DNA of 64,000 bases from Palsa-504 sp963822765 (GTDB lineage: Bacteria; Actinomycetota; Actinomycetes; Streptosporangiales; Streptosporangiaceae), in NCBI GenBank assembly GCA_963822765.1, contig CAWGJL010000007.1, positions 372,001-436,000 on the forward strand. The letters are read 5' to 3'. The position numbers were made by a program, and so were the translations under genes. Position 1 is the first letter of the stretch. Each line of letters starts with the position of its first letter. Positions 1-10,062 of this stretch are shown here, piece after piece. The notes beneath the pieces were generated by a model. That model searched no databases and was not told the origin of the DNA. It saw only the letters and a list, made by a program, of their open reading frames with translations.

Positions 1-991
<991 letters not shown>

Positions 992-1665
992 GCGCCTTCT
1001 CCCTCGTCGTGCGCGGCGGGACGGCGACGACGCCGCTCCGCGCGCGAAATAGCCCTGATGACACCCGCTCCCCAGCGGTTCCCCCCGCCTGGCCGCGCCC
1101 CCGGTAGCTGCTCGGCCAGAACTGCGTCCACGTGTATTTACGCTCTAGCGGCGTGGTTGGTTCCGATTCTGCATCCGCCTTTCTCCCGGTCAGAGAAATA
1201 TCATGGTTCGCAGGAAGTATTCGGCGGAATCCCAGGATCTTCCCAGCGCCTGTTTTTTAATTCGACGCATTCTGTCCGCCCATAGTCGTATAATCCCCAG
1301 CCTGTGACAGTTAGTGGTTGTCCACGCCGTTCCGGCCGGAATGTACCGGCGGCCGGCCCGGCCCCGCGCCGGGCCGGGTTCGGTGCCGGGGCCATAATGG
1401 GCCCATTACCCGGGCACAGTTCGCTGAAGGAAACGAAGGATGAGGCATCATCCCCGGCCGGAAACCCCTTGGGTGACCCGCTGAGCACGCCCCCGGACCA
1501 TCCGGAGCGACGCCCCGCGGACCAGCCGGACCACCCGGAGCGACGGCCCGCGGACCACCCGGAGCGACGGCCCGCGGACCACCCGGAGCGAGCGCGGCCC
1601 GGCCGGACGCGGGCGGGCCCGAGAGCGGCGGCGGGCCGCGCGGCGCGCGGGGGGCCGGGGACCTG
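992..1665. other. Long gene-free region between divergent radical SAM gene and plsX
   Basis: 674 bases with no supported gene. The part at about 1130-1310 is clearly poorer in G+C than its surroundings and probably carries the divergent promoters; on the minus strand it has a TATACGACTAT stretch (about 1277-1287) that could be a -10 region. The right half holds a 24-bp tandem repeat described separately. Reading frames cross this stretch only because GC-rich DNA has few stops. Confidence 0.5.
1496..1591. repeat. 24-bp tandem repeat upstream of plsX
   Basis: Unit GACCACCCGGAGCGACGGCC plus CGCG. Copies at 1496-1519 (degenerate), 1529-1552, 1553-1576 and a partial copy at 1577-1591, with a 9-base partial unit at 1520-1528. 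Because the unit is a multiple of three it keeps every frame open; it lies upstream of any possible plsX start, since the only in-frame start codons after the stop at 1474 are at 1663-1671. Confidence 0.85.
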
Positions 1666-2760
1666 GTGGTGGCCCGGCCCGGCTCTGCCCAGGCCCGGCC
1701 GGGGCCCGGTCCGGTGCTGGCCGTCGACGCCATGGGCGGCGACCACGCCCCCGACGAGATCGTCGCGGGCGCGCTGGCCGCCCAGCGCGAGCACGGCATC
1801 CGGATCCTGCTCACCGGGCCCGCCGCGCGCCTGCGCCAGGCGCTGACCAAGCTGGACGCGCCGGGCGCGCTGACCATCGTGCCCGCCGAGGACAACCTGG
1901 CCATGGACGAGGGCGCGCTGGCCAGCCTGCGGCGCCCGCGGTCGAGCGCGGCCGTGGCCTGCCAGCTGGTCCGGCGCGGCGACGCGGCCGCGGTGGTGTC
2001 GGCCGGCTCGACGGCCGGCGTGGTCGCCACCGCCCGGCTGCGGCTGCGGTCGCTGCCCGACGTGCCGCGGCCGGGGCTGGCCGTGGTGCTGCCGACCCGG
2101 CCCGGCCGCACGGTGCTCATCGACGCCGGGGCCACCGCCGACCCCAAGCCGGAGATGCTGGTCCAGTTCGGTCAGCTCGGCGTGGCCTACGCCCAGCTCG
2201 CGCTGGGGGTCAGCGCGCCGCGGGTGGGGCTGCTCACCATCGGGTCCGAACCCGGCAAGGGCAACAAGTTCACCCGGCGGGCGCACGAGCTGCTGGCCGC
2301 CGACCCCCCGCACGGCGCGCTCCCGCTGGCCTTCGCGGGCAACGTCGAGGGCGGCGACCTGCTGGCCGGGGAGGTCGACGTGATCGTGACCGACGGCTTC
2401 ACCGGGAACGTGGCGCTGAAGACGCTGGAAGGCTCGATCCGGTTCGCCTCGGCCGAGCTGCGGGCCGCGGTGACCGCCACCGCCGCCGCGCGGCTCGGCG
2501 CCTTCCTGCAGCGGCGCGGCCTGCGCGAGCTGGCCGCCCGGCTGGACTCGGAAAGCTACGGCGGCGCCGTCCTGCTGGGCCTGGGCGGGACGGTGGTCAT
2601 CGCCCACGGCGCCAGCACCGCCCGCGCGATCACCTCGGCCTGCCTGCTCGCCGCCGACCTGGCCCGCGGCGAGATCACCGAGAAGATCACGCAGCGGCTG
2701 AGCCCGGGCCGCCCGGTCACCAGGGACCGGCACTTCCTGCGCCGCCCGTTATCCCGTTAA
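1666..2760 (+). CDS. plsX: Phosphate acyltransferase PlsX
   Basis: Makes acyl-phosphate from acyl-ACP and phosphate at the membrane surface, the first step toward acylation of glycerol-3-phosphate in phospholipid synthesis. The 364-residue product has the family signatures: AVDAMGGDHAP at the N-terminus, a GNVEGGDLL and TDGFTGNV block in the middle, and SYGGAVLLGLGGTVVIAHG near the C-terminus. Start: tandem GTG codons at 1666 and 1669 are the first usable starts after the in-frame stop at 1474. The ribosome site is weak (GGGG). The usual actinobacterial neighbours of plsX (rpmF, rnc) are absent and argS follows 32 bases downstream, so this may be a second plsX copy (inference). Confidence 0.9.
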   Translation: MVARPGSAQARPGPGPVLAVDAMGGDHAPDEIVAGALAAQREHGIRILLTGPAARLRQALTKLDAPGALTIVPAEDNLAMDEGALASLRRPRSSAAVACQLVRRGDAAAVVSAGSTAGVVATARLRLRSLPDVPRPGLAVVLPTRPGRTVLIDAGATADPKPEMLVQFGQLGVAYAQLALGVSAPRVGLLTIGSEPGKGNKFTRRAHELLAADPPHGALPLAFAGNVEGGDLLAGEVDVIVTDGFTGNVALKTLEGSIRFASAELRAAVTATAAARLGAFLQRRGLRELAARLDSESYGGAVLLGLGGTVVIAHGASTARAITSACLLAADLARGEITEKITQRLSPGRPVTRDRHFLRRPLSR

Positions 2761-2792
2761 CCCCGGCCAGCTATCGCCGATACGCTGGAACC

Positions 2793-4542
2793 ATGGCCGA
2801 TCCGCAGCAGGTTCTCGCGCAACGGGTGCACGACGCCATCGTGGCGTCGTTCGGCCCGGACTTCGGCGACGCCGACCCGGTGATCCGGCCCTCCTCGTTC
2901 GCCGACTTCCAGGCCAACGTGGCGCTCCCGCTCGGCAAGCGGCTGGGCCGCCCGCCGCGCGAGGTGGCGGCCGAGCTGGCCGGCCGGCTCGACGTGGCCG
3001 ACGTCTGCGAACCGCCCGAGGTCAGCGGGCCGGGCTTCATCAACTTCCGGCTGCGGGACGAGTGGATCGCCGGCCAGGCCTCGCGCATGCTCGACGATCC
3101 CCGGCTGGGGCTGGCGCTCGCGCCCGAGCCGCAGACCGTGGTGGTGGAGTACTCCTCGCCCAACATCGCCAAGGAGATGCACGTCGGGCACCTGCGCACG
3201 ACGATCGTCGGGGACGCCATCGCGCGCGTCCTGGAGTTCGCCGGCCACCACGTGATCAGGGACAACCACGTCGGTGACTGGGGCACCCAGTTCGGCATGC
3301 TGATCGAGTACCTGCTCGACGTGGGCGAGGACTCGCCCGAGGCGGCGCTGCTGCGGACCGACCCGAACGCGTTCTACCAGGCGGCCCGGCGCGAGTTCGA
3401 CTCCAGCCCGTCCTTCGCGGACCGCGCCCGGGACCGGGTGGTGGAACTGCAGGGCGGCGACCCGGCCACGCTGAAGCTGTGGCAGGAGATCGTGGACCTG
3501 TCCATGGACTACCTGCACCGGATCTACGGCCGCCTGCTGGTCACGCTCACCGACGCCGACATCAAGGGCGAGAGCTTCTACAACGACCTGCTGGCCGACA
3601 CCGCGGCCCGGCTGGAAGACGAGGGCCTGGCGGTGCACGACGACGGCGCGCTGGTCGTGTTCCCGGCCGGCTTCGCCGGCCGGGAGGGCCGGCCGCAGCC
3701 GGTCATCATCCGCAAGCGGGACGGCGGCTACAACTACTCCACCACCGACCTGGCCACCATCAGGTACCGGGTCGACGTGCTGCACATCGACCGGGCCATC
3801 TACGTGGTCGGCTCGGACCAGACCCTGCACTTCCAGATGGTCTTCGCGGTGGCCAAAGAGGCGGGCTGGCTTCCGCCCGGCGCCCGGTTCGAGCACGCCC
3901 AGGTCGGCCTGGTCTCCGCGCCCGGCGGCGGCCGGCTGCGCACCAGGTCCGGTGACAACGTGCAGCTCAGCGACCTGCTGCAGGAGGCGGTGGACCGGGC
4001 CCGGGTGGTCCTGGACGAGCTGGAGGCACCGTCCCGGTTCGAGCCGGGCGAGGTGGACGCGATCGCCGAGGCGGTCGGGATCGGCGCGGTGAAGTACGCC
4101 GACCTGTCCACCGCCCGGGAGAGCGCCTACGTGTTCGACTGGGACCGGATGATCTCGTTCCGCGGTAATACCGGCCCGTACCTGCAGTACGCCACGGCGC
4201 GGATCCGGTCGATCTTCCGCCGGGCGGGCGGGGACGCCGAACCCGGCCCTGCGCGGGTCGCGGGTGGCCGTCACCGCCGCGCCCGAGCGGGCGCTGGCGC
4301 TGCGGCTGCTCGACTTCGGCGCCGTCGTCACCGGGGCCGGCGAGACCGCCGAGCCGCACCGCCTGTGCGCGTACCTGTTCGACGTGGCCAGCCTGTTCAC
4401 CGCGTTCTACGAGGAGTGCCCGGTGCTGAAGGCCGAGCCCGAGTCGCTGCGGGCGTCCCGGCTCGCGCTGTGCGCGCTGACGCTGAGCGTGCTGTCGACC
4501 GGCCTGGGCCTGCTCGGCGTGCCGGTTCCCGACCGCATGTAA
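2793..4542 (+). CDS. argS: Arginyl-tRNA synthetase, frame interrupted near 4250
   Basis: Class I synthetase charging tRNA-Arg. Seen in order: N-terminal tRNA-recognition domain (residues about 1-95), the HIGH-type motif as SPNIAKEMHVGH near residue 130, the Rossmann core with NYSTTDLATIRYR and the segment RTRSGDNVQL, and an anticodon-binding DALR domain. The frame from 2793 holds to about 4245 (IRSIFRRAGGDAEP) and then loses homology; the missing end (VAVTAAPERALAL to PVPDRM) lies one frame over, ending at 4542. The total length leaves a remainder of one base, so one base is extra or two are missing in a GC-rich stretch. The gene is normally essential, so a sequence error is the likeliest cause. 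A TACGCT box lies just ahead of the ATG, which lacks a strong ribosome site. Confidence 0.9.
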
Positions 4543-4741
4543 GCCACGGCGGGTACGACACCTAACCGAGCGCTGAACTCCGCCCGGCGCGCCGCGCGGT
4601 GACGGCCGGCCGCCTCCGGTCAGGCTGTGAGCCCGCGAACGTAGTGCTTACGGGCAGCGCGAATCCGGTCCCGGGCCCGGCGGGCCAGGGCACGCTCAGA
4701 CGCATGGACACCAACGGGCCGTCCATCGGCTACGTCAGCCA

Positions 4742-4758
4742 CCGGGGGCAACCCCCGG
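4742..4758. terminator. Small GC hairpin
   Basis: Perfect 7-bp stem CCGGGGG / CCCCCGG with a CAA loop, about 200 bases after argS and 76 bases before the next gene. No T-run follows. It may end argS transcription or sit in the next gene's leader. Confidence 0.35.
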
Positions 4759-4834
4759 CGTCTCAGTACTCACCTGGCCCGCCCACGACCTGGACGCGCG
4801 AAGCGGGCGCAGCGTCCTGGAGAAGGAGGCATCC

Positions 4835-5728
4835 ATGATGGCCCGCAATCGGCGTTTCGGTCCGAGCCGCTCGGCGGTCCGCAAGACCGGGGCCGGCCTC
4901 GCGGCCGCGGCCGTGCTCGGCGGCGGCGCGATCGCCGTCGCCGCGGTGGCCGGCGGTCATAACGCCGGGATCGTCGCGGCACCGGCCGCCCACACCACCC
5001 GGTTCGCCAGCGAGGGCACCATGCTCGCCGCGGCGCTGACCGACTGGAACTCTTCGAAGCAGGCCAGCTACGCCCAGCTGGCCCAGACCTCGGCACGGGG
5101 CTACAGCCAGACCTCGCACCGGGGCAAGACGCTTGATATCCAGCGCGGCATCGTGGTCCTGGCCACGAACCAGTTCATCATCTTGCAGTCCGCCAACGGA
5201 TCGCTGCACCTGTGGCTGACCACGGGCGCGACCAGGTTCCAGAACGTCTCGGCCAGCACCGCGGGCACCGCGGCGCTGACCGCGAACACCGCCGCCACGC
5301 AGCAGGCCATGGAGTCGGGCAACATGATCCCGGCCACCACGCTGCTGGCCGGGAGCCCCACCACGGCCGCCGCCATGCTCACGCCGAGCACCGCGACCCA
5401 GACGGTGACCGTCCAGGTGGCCGGGACCGACCTCACCGTGACGGTCACGGTGACGCGGAGCACCGCGACGGTGGCGCAGACCGCGACCACGCCGGCCAAC
5501 GCCATGCCGGCCCCGATGATGACCAGCTTCACGATGAACGCCTGGCAGGCCACGAACGCCCTGGCCCGCGGCGACCTGGCCGTCATCGCCGGCACCCGCT
5601 CGCACCATATGCTGCACGCTCAGCTGGTCCTGTTCAGCCCGCTCAGCACGAGCATGGTCGGCGGGAACACCGGCAGCAAGCTGACCAAGCGGGCGGCGAC
5701 GCCCAGTGCGTCGCCGACGCACTGGTGA
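4835..5728 (+). CDS. Secreted or surface-anchored protein, unknown function
   Basis: 297 residues. The N-terminus has basic residues (RNRRFGPSRSAVRK) followed by an Ala/Gly/Val-rich hydrophobic stretch (about 20-45), which looks like a signal peptide or membrane anchor. The rest is rich in Thr, Ala, Ser and Val, with an alternating TVTV segment around residues 185-215. No catalytic motif or known domain was recognised. Start: ATG at 4835 (a second ATG follows) with a strong AAGGAGG ribosome site at about 4820-4826. A 19-bp inverted repeat begins 24 bases after the stop. The next gene, a winged-helix regulator, is on the same strand and could be co-transcribed. Function not assigned. Confidence 0.75.
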   Translation: MMARNRRFGPSRSAVRKTGAGLAAAAVLGGGAIAVAAVAGGHNAGIVAAPAAHTTRFASEGTMLAAALTDWNSSKQASYAQLAQTSARGYSQTSHRGKTLDIQRGIVVLATNQFIILQSANGSLHLWLTTGATRFQNVSASTAGTAALTANTAATQQAMESGNMIPATTLLAGSPTTAAAMLTPSTATQTVTVQVAGTDLTVTVTVTRSTATVAQTATTPANAMPAPMMTSFTMNAWQATNALARGDLAVIAGTRSHHMLHAQLVLFSPLSTSMVGGNTGSKLTKRAATPSASPTHW

Positions 5729-5751
5729 GCCGGGTCGCACCGCCGGTCCCG

Positions 5752-5790
5752 GCTCCGGAGCACCCGCGCCTGGCGCGGGTGCTCCGGAGC
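5752..5790. repeat. Perfect 19-bp inverted repeat (39-bp palindrome)
   Basis: Arms 5752-5770 (GCTCCGGAGCACCCGCGCC) and 5772-5790 are exact reverse complements separated by one base. As RNA it folds into a stem of about 18 bp with a 3-base loop. It lies 24 bases after the stop of the secreted-protein gene and 6 bases before the ATG of the winged-helix gene. It could be a terminator without a U-run, an attenuator, or a DNA operator. Confidence 0.8.
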
Positions 5791-5796
5791 GTGGCC

Positions 5797-6108
5797 ATGA
5801 GCGCGCCGCTGCGCTGCGGCGACCTGGTGCTGGACGAGGAGCGCTGGACGGTCCACCGGGCCGGGACGCCGGTGGACCTGTCGCCCACCGAGTTCCGGCT
5901 GCTGGCCTGCCTGCTGCGCGAGCAGGGCACGGTGCTGTCCAAGACCGAGCTGCTGCACAGCGTGTGGGGCTGGGACTACACCGGTCAGTCCCAGGTCGTC
6001 GAGACGTACGTGAGCTACCTGCGGCGCAAGCTCGGCCGGCTCGGCCCGCCGCTCATCCACACCTGCCGCGGGGCCGGCGACGTGCTGCGGGGTCCCGAAG
6101 GCCGGTGA
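5797..6108 (+). CDS. Stand-alone OmpR/PhoB-type winged-helix DNA-binding protein
   Basis: Transcriptional regulator consisting of only the C-terminal DNA-binding domain of OmpR-type response regulators; there is no receiver domain. The domain runs from LRCGDLVLDEE through SPTEFRLLACLL, the recognition helix region (VVETYVSYLRRKLG) to HTCRGAGDVLR, where family members usually read RGxGYxLR. From the ATG at 5797 the protein is 103 residues and is just the domain. An alternative GTG at 5725 overlaps the previous stop (GTGA) but would read through the 19-bp inverted repeat and lacks a ribosome site, so the ATG is preferred. The stop at 6106-6108 abuts the stop of the convergent thiolase gene. Target genes unknown. 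Confidence 0.75.
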   Translation: MSAPLRCGDLVLDEERWTVHRAGTPVDLSPTEFRLLACLLREQGTVLSKTELLHSVWGWDYTGQSQVVETYVSYLRRKLGRLGPPLIHTCRGAGDVLRGPEGR

Positions 6109-7258
6109 CTAGACGCGCTCGATGATCGTGGCGTTGGCCTGCCCGCCGCCCTCGCACATGGTCTGCAGGCCGAACCGGCCGCCGGTGCGCTCGAGCTCGT
6201 GGACGAGCTTGGTCATCAAGATCGCGCCGGTGGCCCCGAGCGGGTGCCCGAGCGCGATCGCCCCGCCGTTGGGGTTGGTCCGCTCCAGCGGCACGCCGAG
6301 CTCGTCGGACCAGGCCAGCACGACCGGCGCGAACGCCTCGTTGATCTCGAACACGTCGATGTCGGCGACCGTCATCCCGGTCTTGTCCAGGACCTTCTGC
6401 GTCGCGGTGATCGGGCCGGCCAGCATCATGACCGGGTCGGCGCCGACCACGGCCAGCGCGTGCACCCGGGCCAGCGGGGTCAGGCCGTACCGGTCCAGCG
6501 CGTCGGCCGACGCGATCAGCAGCGCCCCGGCCCCGTCGGAGATCTGCGAGGCGACCGCCGCGGTGATCTCCCAGCCCTCGCGCAGCGGCGCGAGCCCGGC
6601 CATCTTCTCCAGCGAGGTGTCCCGGCGCGGGCCCTCGTCGTGGCTGAGCCCGGCCAGCGGCGCGATCTGGGCGTCGAACCGGCCCTCGTCGATCGCGCGC
6701 ACCGCGCGCTGGTGGCTCTCCAGCGAGAACTCCTCCAGCTGGCTGCGCTTGAGGTCCCACTTCTCGCACATGAGCTGCGCCCCGCGGAACTGGGAGATCT
6801 CCTGGTCGCCGTAGCGCTCGCGCCAGCCCTGCCCCCACGGAGCCGGGCATGCCCGCCTTGACCGCCAGGCCCACGCTCGAGCCCATGGTGACCACGCTCA
6901 TGCTCTCCACCCCGGCCGCGACCACCAGGTCCTGCGTGCCGGACATCACGCCCTGCGCGGCGAAGTGCACGGCCTGCTGGGAGGACCCGCACTGCCGGTC
7001 GATGGTGACCCCCGGCACGCTTTCCGGCAGGCCCGCCGACAGCCAGGCGTTGCGGGCGATGTCGAAGGTCTGCGGGCCGATCTGCGAGACACAGCCCATG
7101 ATCACGTCGTCTACCGCGGCGGGGTCGATCCCGGTCCGCTCCACCAGCGCCCGCAGAGCGTGCGCGCCCAGGTCGACCGGGTGAACCCCGGACAGGGCGC
7201 CGTTCCGCTTGCCGACCGCGGTGCGCACCGCACCGGCTATGAACGCCTCCGCCATCAT
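6109..7258 (-). CDS. Thiolase (acetyl-CoA acetyltransferase family), frame interrupted near 6845
   Basis: Condenses or cleaves acyl-CoA by the thiolase mechanism. The N-terminal half (AEAFIAGAVRTAVGKRNG onward) carries the nucleophilic cysteine in DRQCGSSQQA. The C-terminal half has the NEAFAP segment, the active-site histidine in GGAIALGHPLGATG and the second cysteine in MCEGGGQANA. The two halves are in different frames: after GLAVKAGMPGS the expected WGQGWRERYGDQEIS continues one base over, at about 6840-6848 in a run of Gs. Both halves are fully conserved, so a sequence error is likely. Two ATGs (7258, 7255) follow a GGAGG. Degradative versus biosynthetic role cannot be decided; no beta-oxidation partners are adjacent. 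Confidence 0.9.
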
Positions 7259-7466
7259 GCCTCCGCATGCCCATCGCCCTGTCCGGCCCGGCCGGGCGGA
7301 TTCAGGTCTTATCCACACCGTACCTCGCCGCGCGCCGCAGGTCCCGGCAGGTCACACGGAGTAGCCGGAACATTCCGGACGCGCTATCGCGGCTGCCTCG
7401 CGCGGCGCGCCCGGATGTCGTAGGCTCGAACCGGGTTCGCACTCGAACGCAGTTCAGGAGGCGGCT

Positions 7467-7637
7467 ATGACGTCCGCGCTCATCTTGCTGATCCTCATCG
7501 GCCTCGTGGTCGCGTACGCCTACACCCGGCTGCGCGGCAAGATGAAGCTGAGCGTCTCGGGCAAGAACTGGATCGCGCCGGTCGTCATCGTGGTCGTTCT
7601 CGCGCTCATGCTGTGGGCCTCCCACAACGGCCACTGA
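7467..7637 (+). CDS. Small two-helix membrane protein (56 aa)
   Basis: Short gene encoding 56 residues: an N-terminal hydrophobic helix (ALILLILIGLVVAYAY), a central basic loop (RLRGKMKLSVSGKNW) and a second helix (APVVIVVVLALMLW), ending in SHNGH. This pattern indicates a small integral membrane protein with two spans. An exact AGGAGG lies 5 bases before the ATG, which strongly supports translation. Homologues of this type are common and uncharacterised in actinobacteria. It is divergent from the thiolase gene and convergent with the SpoIIE-type gene. Function unknown. Confidence 0.7.
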   Translation: MTSALILLILIGLVVAYAYTRLRGKMKLSVSGKNWIAPVVIVVVLALMLWASHNGH

Positions 7638-7689
7638 GGCACACGGGCCACTGAGGACACGGGCCGCTGAGACACGGGGCCACGCCCGG

Positions 7690-10062
7690 TCAGGGCCGGT
7701 AGCCGCTGCGCGGCATCTCGAACCAGACCGCCTTGCCGTCGGTCGTGGGCCTGGATCCCCACCGGGTCGCGAGCTGCTCGACCAGGTACAGGCCGCGCCC
7801 GCCCTCGTCGGTTTCCGCCGCCGTCCGGATCCGGGGCAGCCGCAGGTCGGGGTCGAACACCTCGACCCACACGGCGTTCGCGCCCCGCCGCAGGCGCAGC
7901 GCGAACTCCCGCGGCCCCAGCCGGCCGGCGTCCGGCTCCGGGTCGTCCCACCCCGGCACGGCGGCGCCCTGGACCGGTACGCCCTGAACGGAGACGCGGG
8001 CCGCCCCGCGGCGGCCTTTACCCCGGCCGCCGGCCGCCGGGGCGGGCCGCGGGCACCGGTTCCGGCGTCCGCGGCGGCCGACCGGGGCGGACCTGATCAC
8101 CGGGTCGAGGTCGAAGTCGAAGTCGAGCTTGCGGCCCGGGCTCGGGGTGACCGCCGCGTGCAGCACGGCGTTGGTGACCACCTCGGAGACCAGCAGGCAG
8201 GCCAGCTCGATCTGCTCGGCGTCCATGCCCCACGACCCGAAGGTCTGGGCGGCCAGCCGCCGGGCCTCGGACACCATGATCGGCTCGGCCGGGAACGAGC
8301 GTTCGATGGAGGCCAGCTCGGCGGGTGAGGACTTGACCACCAAGATGGCCATGTCGTCGTCGATGTCGCCCGGCACCGCGAACTCGGCCGCGGTGGCCAC
8401 GGCGTCGGCGTCCCCGCTGGCCGCCACGGCGCGCACCGCGTGCTGCAGCATCTGCAGCGCTTCGTCCTCGGTGTAGTGCCCGGAGCCGTCGGCGCGGGTC
8501 CGGCGGTCGGTGAGGCCGTCGGTGAAGAAGACCAGGATCGCCCCGGGCGGCACGACGATGGTCTGCTCCTTGTAGGTGGGCAGCCCGCGGATCCCCTTGC
8601 CGCGCACGCCGAGCAGGACGCCCTTGTGCTGGAACTCAAGCTGCCGGGACTGGCCGCCGCTGACCAGGAGCGGGGCGTCGTGGCCCGCGTTGGCGAAGGT
8701 CAGCTCCCGCGACCACGCGTCGTAGATCATGTAAATGCAGCTGGCCGTGGGCGGATCGCCGGCCAGCGGGACCCCGGCCTCGTCGGCGGGCGCGAGCGAC
8801 CGGCACCACTCGTCGAGCTTGCGCATGATGTCGGCCGGCGACTTCTCGTCCTGCGCGAACGCCCGCAGCGCGGCGCGCAGCTGGCCCATGATCGCCGCCG
8901 CCCGCGCGCCGCGGCCCTCCACGTCGCCGATCACGATGCCGACCCGGCCGGCGGACAGCGGGATGATGTCGTACCAGTCGCCGCCGACCTGCGTCTGGAT
9001 CCCCTGGCCCTGCGCTTCCAGCGGCTTGGCCGGCACGTACCGGCAGGCCACCTCGAGCCCGTCCAGGTCCGGGATCGCCTGCGGGAGCAGGCTCTTCTGG
9101 AAGGCCAGGGCGGTGGCCCGCTCGGTCTCGAACAGCATCGAGTTGTCGATCGCGACGGCCACCCGGCTGGCGATCGCGCCGATGAGATCACGGTCCGGCG
9201 CGCCGTAGTTGCGATCCTCGCGGTCGGTGAGCCGGGACAGGGCCAGGCTCATCACGCCGAGGAGCTCGCCGCGGGCGTACAGCGGCGCGGCCACCACCGA
9301 CGTCAGCCCGGCCTCACGGGCCGCCGCCATGCTCTCCGCGCTCGGCGCCGGGCGCGGTTCGACGTCCAGGTCGGTCACCACGATCGTGTCCAGGCGGGCC
9401 ATAGCCTGCTGGCAGAAGTGGCCCTCCGGATAGTGGATCTGCTCGCCGACCTGGGCCCACGTCCCCGGCGGCGGGACCCAGTCGCTGGCGTGCCGCATCA
9501 CCCGGCGGAACAGCTGGCCGCCCTGGAACAGGTCGATGAAGCAGTGATCGGCGAACTGCGGGACCAGCATCTCCGCCACGTGCTTGAGCGTGGTGCCGAT
9601 CTCCAGCGAGCCGGCCAGCCGCTCCCCCACGCGCTCCAGCAGGGCGATCCGCTCCTGCTGCAGCTGGCCGTCCCGGTTGCTGGCCACGCGGGCCAGGATC
9701 ACCATGCCGTCGATGTCGCCGCCCGGGTGGCGCAGCGGCACGGCCACGGCGCGCATGAGCGCGCGCGACCCGTCGCCGCGGATGCTCTCGAACGTCCCCT
9801 CCCAGGACCGGCCGCGCAGCACCTGCCCGGCGACGTCCTCCATCTTGCGCAGGTCATCGCCGGCGAACAGGCCCAGGGACAGCACCGGGGAGCCCGCCAG
9901 CTGCCGCACGTCGCCCGGCAGCCGGAACAGCCGGACGGCGTACTCGTTGAGGAACAGCAGATTGCTGAGCCGGTCGGCGACCACGACCCCGATGTCGGCC
10001 TGGCCGAGCACCATGTCGGCTGGAAGGTAGGCGTCGAACGCCGCCTCACCCCAACTTGTCAT
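7690..10062 (-). CDS. PAS-GAF-SpoIIE (PP2C) phosphatase with C-terminal HATPase domain
   Basis: Multidomain signalling protein of 790 residues, of the kind that controls anti-sigma-factor antagonists. Order: PAS (about 20-125), GAF (about 140-320), SpoIIE-type PP2C phosphatase (about 335-565, metal-binding GGDWYD and later TDGLTDRR, DDMAILVV), then a GHKL anti-sigma-like ATPase domain (about 590-785) with the N box EVVTNAVLH and a G box DEGGRGLYLVE. Between those boxes is an unusual insertion of roughly 80 residues that is rich in Arg, Gly and Pro. The ATG overlaps the stop of the upstream DtxR-type gene by four bases (ATGA), implying coupled translation. Having phosphatase and kinase-like domains in one chain is known in actinomycetes; the partner proteins are not in the window. 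Confidence 0.9.
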   Translation of the reverse strand: MTSWGEAAFDAYLPADMVLGQADIGVVVADRLSNLLFLNEYAVRLFRLPGDVRQLAGSPVLSLGLFAGDDLRKMEDVAGQVLRGRSWEGTFESIRGDGSRALMRAVAVPLRHPGGDIDGMVILARVASNRDGQLQQERIALLERVGERLAGSLEIGTTLKHVAEMLVPQFADHCFIDLFQGGQLFRRVMRHASDWVPPPGTWAQVGEQIHYPEGHFCQQAMARLDTIVVTDLDVEPRPAPSAESMAAAREAGLTSVVAAPLYARGELLGVMSLALSRLTDREDRNYGAPDRDLIGAIASRVAVAIDNSMLFETERATALAFQKSLLPQAIPDLDGLEVACRYVPAKPLEAQGQGIQTQVGGDWYDIIPLSAGRVGIVIGDVEGRGARAAAIMGQLRAALRAFAQDEKSPADIMRKLDEWCRSLAPADEAGVPLAGDPPTASCIYMIYDAWSRELTFANAGHDAPLLVSGGQSRQLEFQHKGVLLGVRGKGIRGLPTYKEQTIVVPPGAILVFFTDGLTDRRTRADGSGHYTEDEALQMLQHAVRAVAASGDADAVATAAEFAVPGDIDDDMAILVVKSSPAELASIERSFPAEPIMVSEARRLAAQTFGSWGMDAEQIELACLLVSEVVTNAVLHAAVTPSPGRKLDFDFDLDPVIRSAPVGRRGRRNRCPRPAPAAGGRGKGRRGAARVSVQGVPVQGAAVPGWDDPEPDAGRLGPREFALRLRRGANAVWVEVFDPDLRLPRIRTAAETDEGGRGLYLVEQLATRWGSRPTTDGKAVWFEMPRSGYRP

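Noticed and set aside
1201..1312. Minus-strand peptide-like frame ending WEDPGIPPNTSCEP, considered as a RiPP precursor for the radical SAM gene
   Set aside because: No ATG, GTG or TTG start in frame near it and no ribosome site; the frame is open further only through the 24-bp repeats and plsX antisense.
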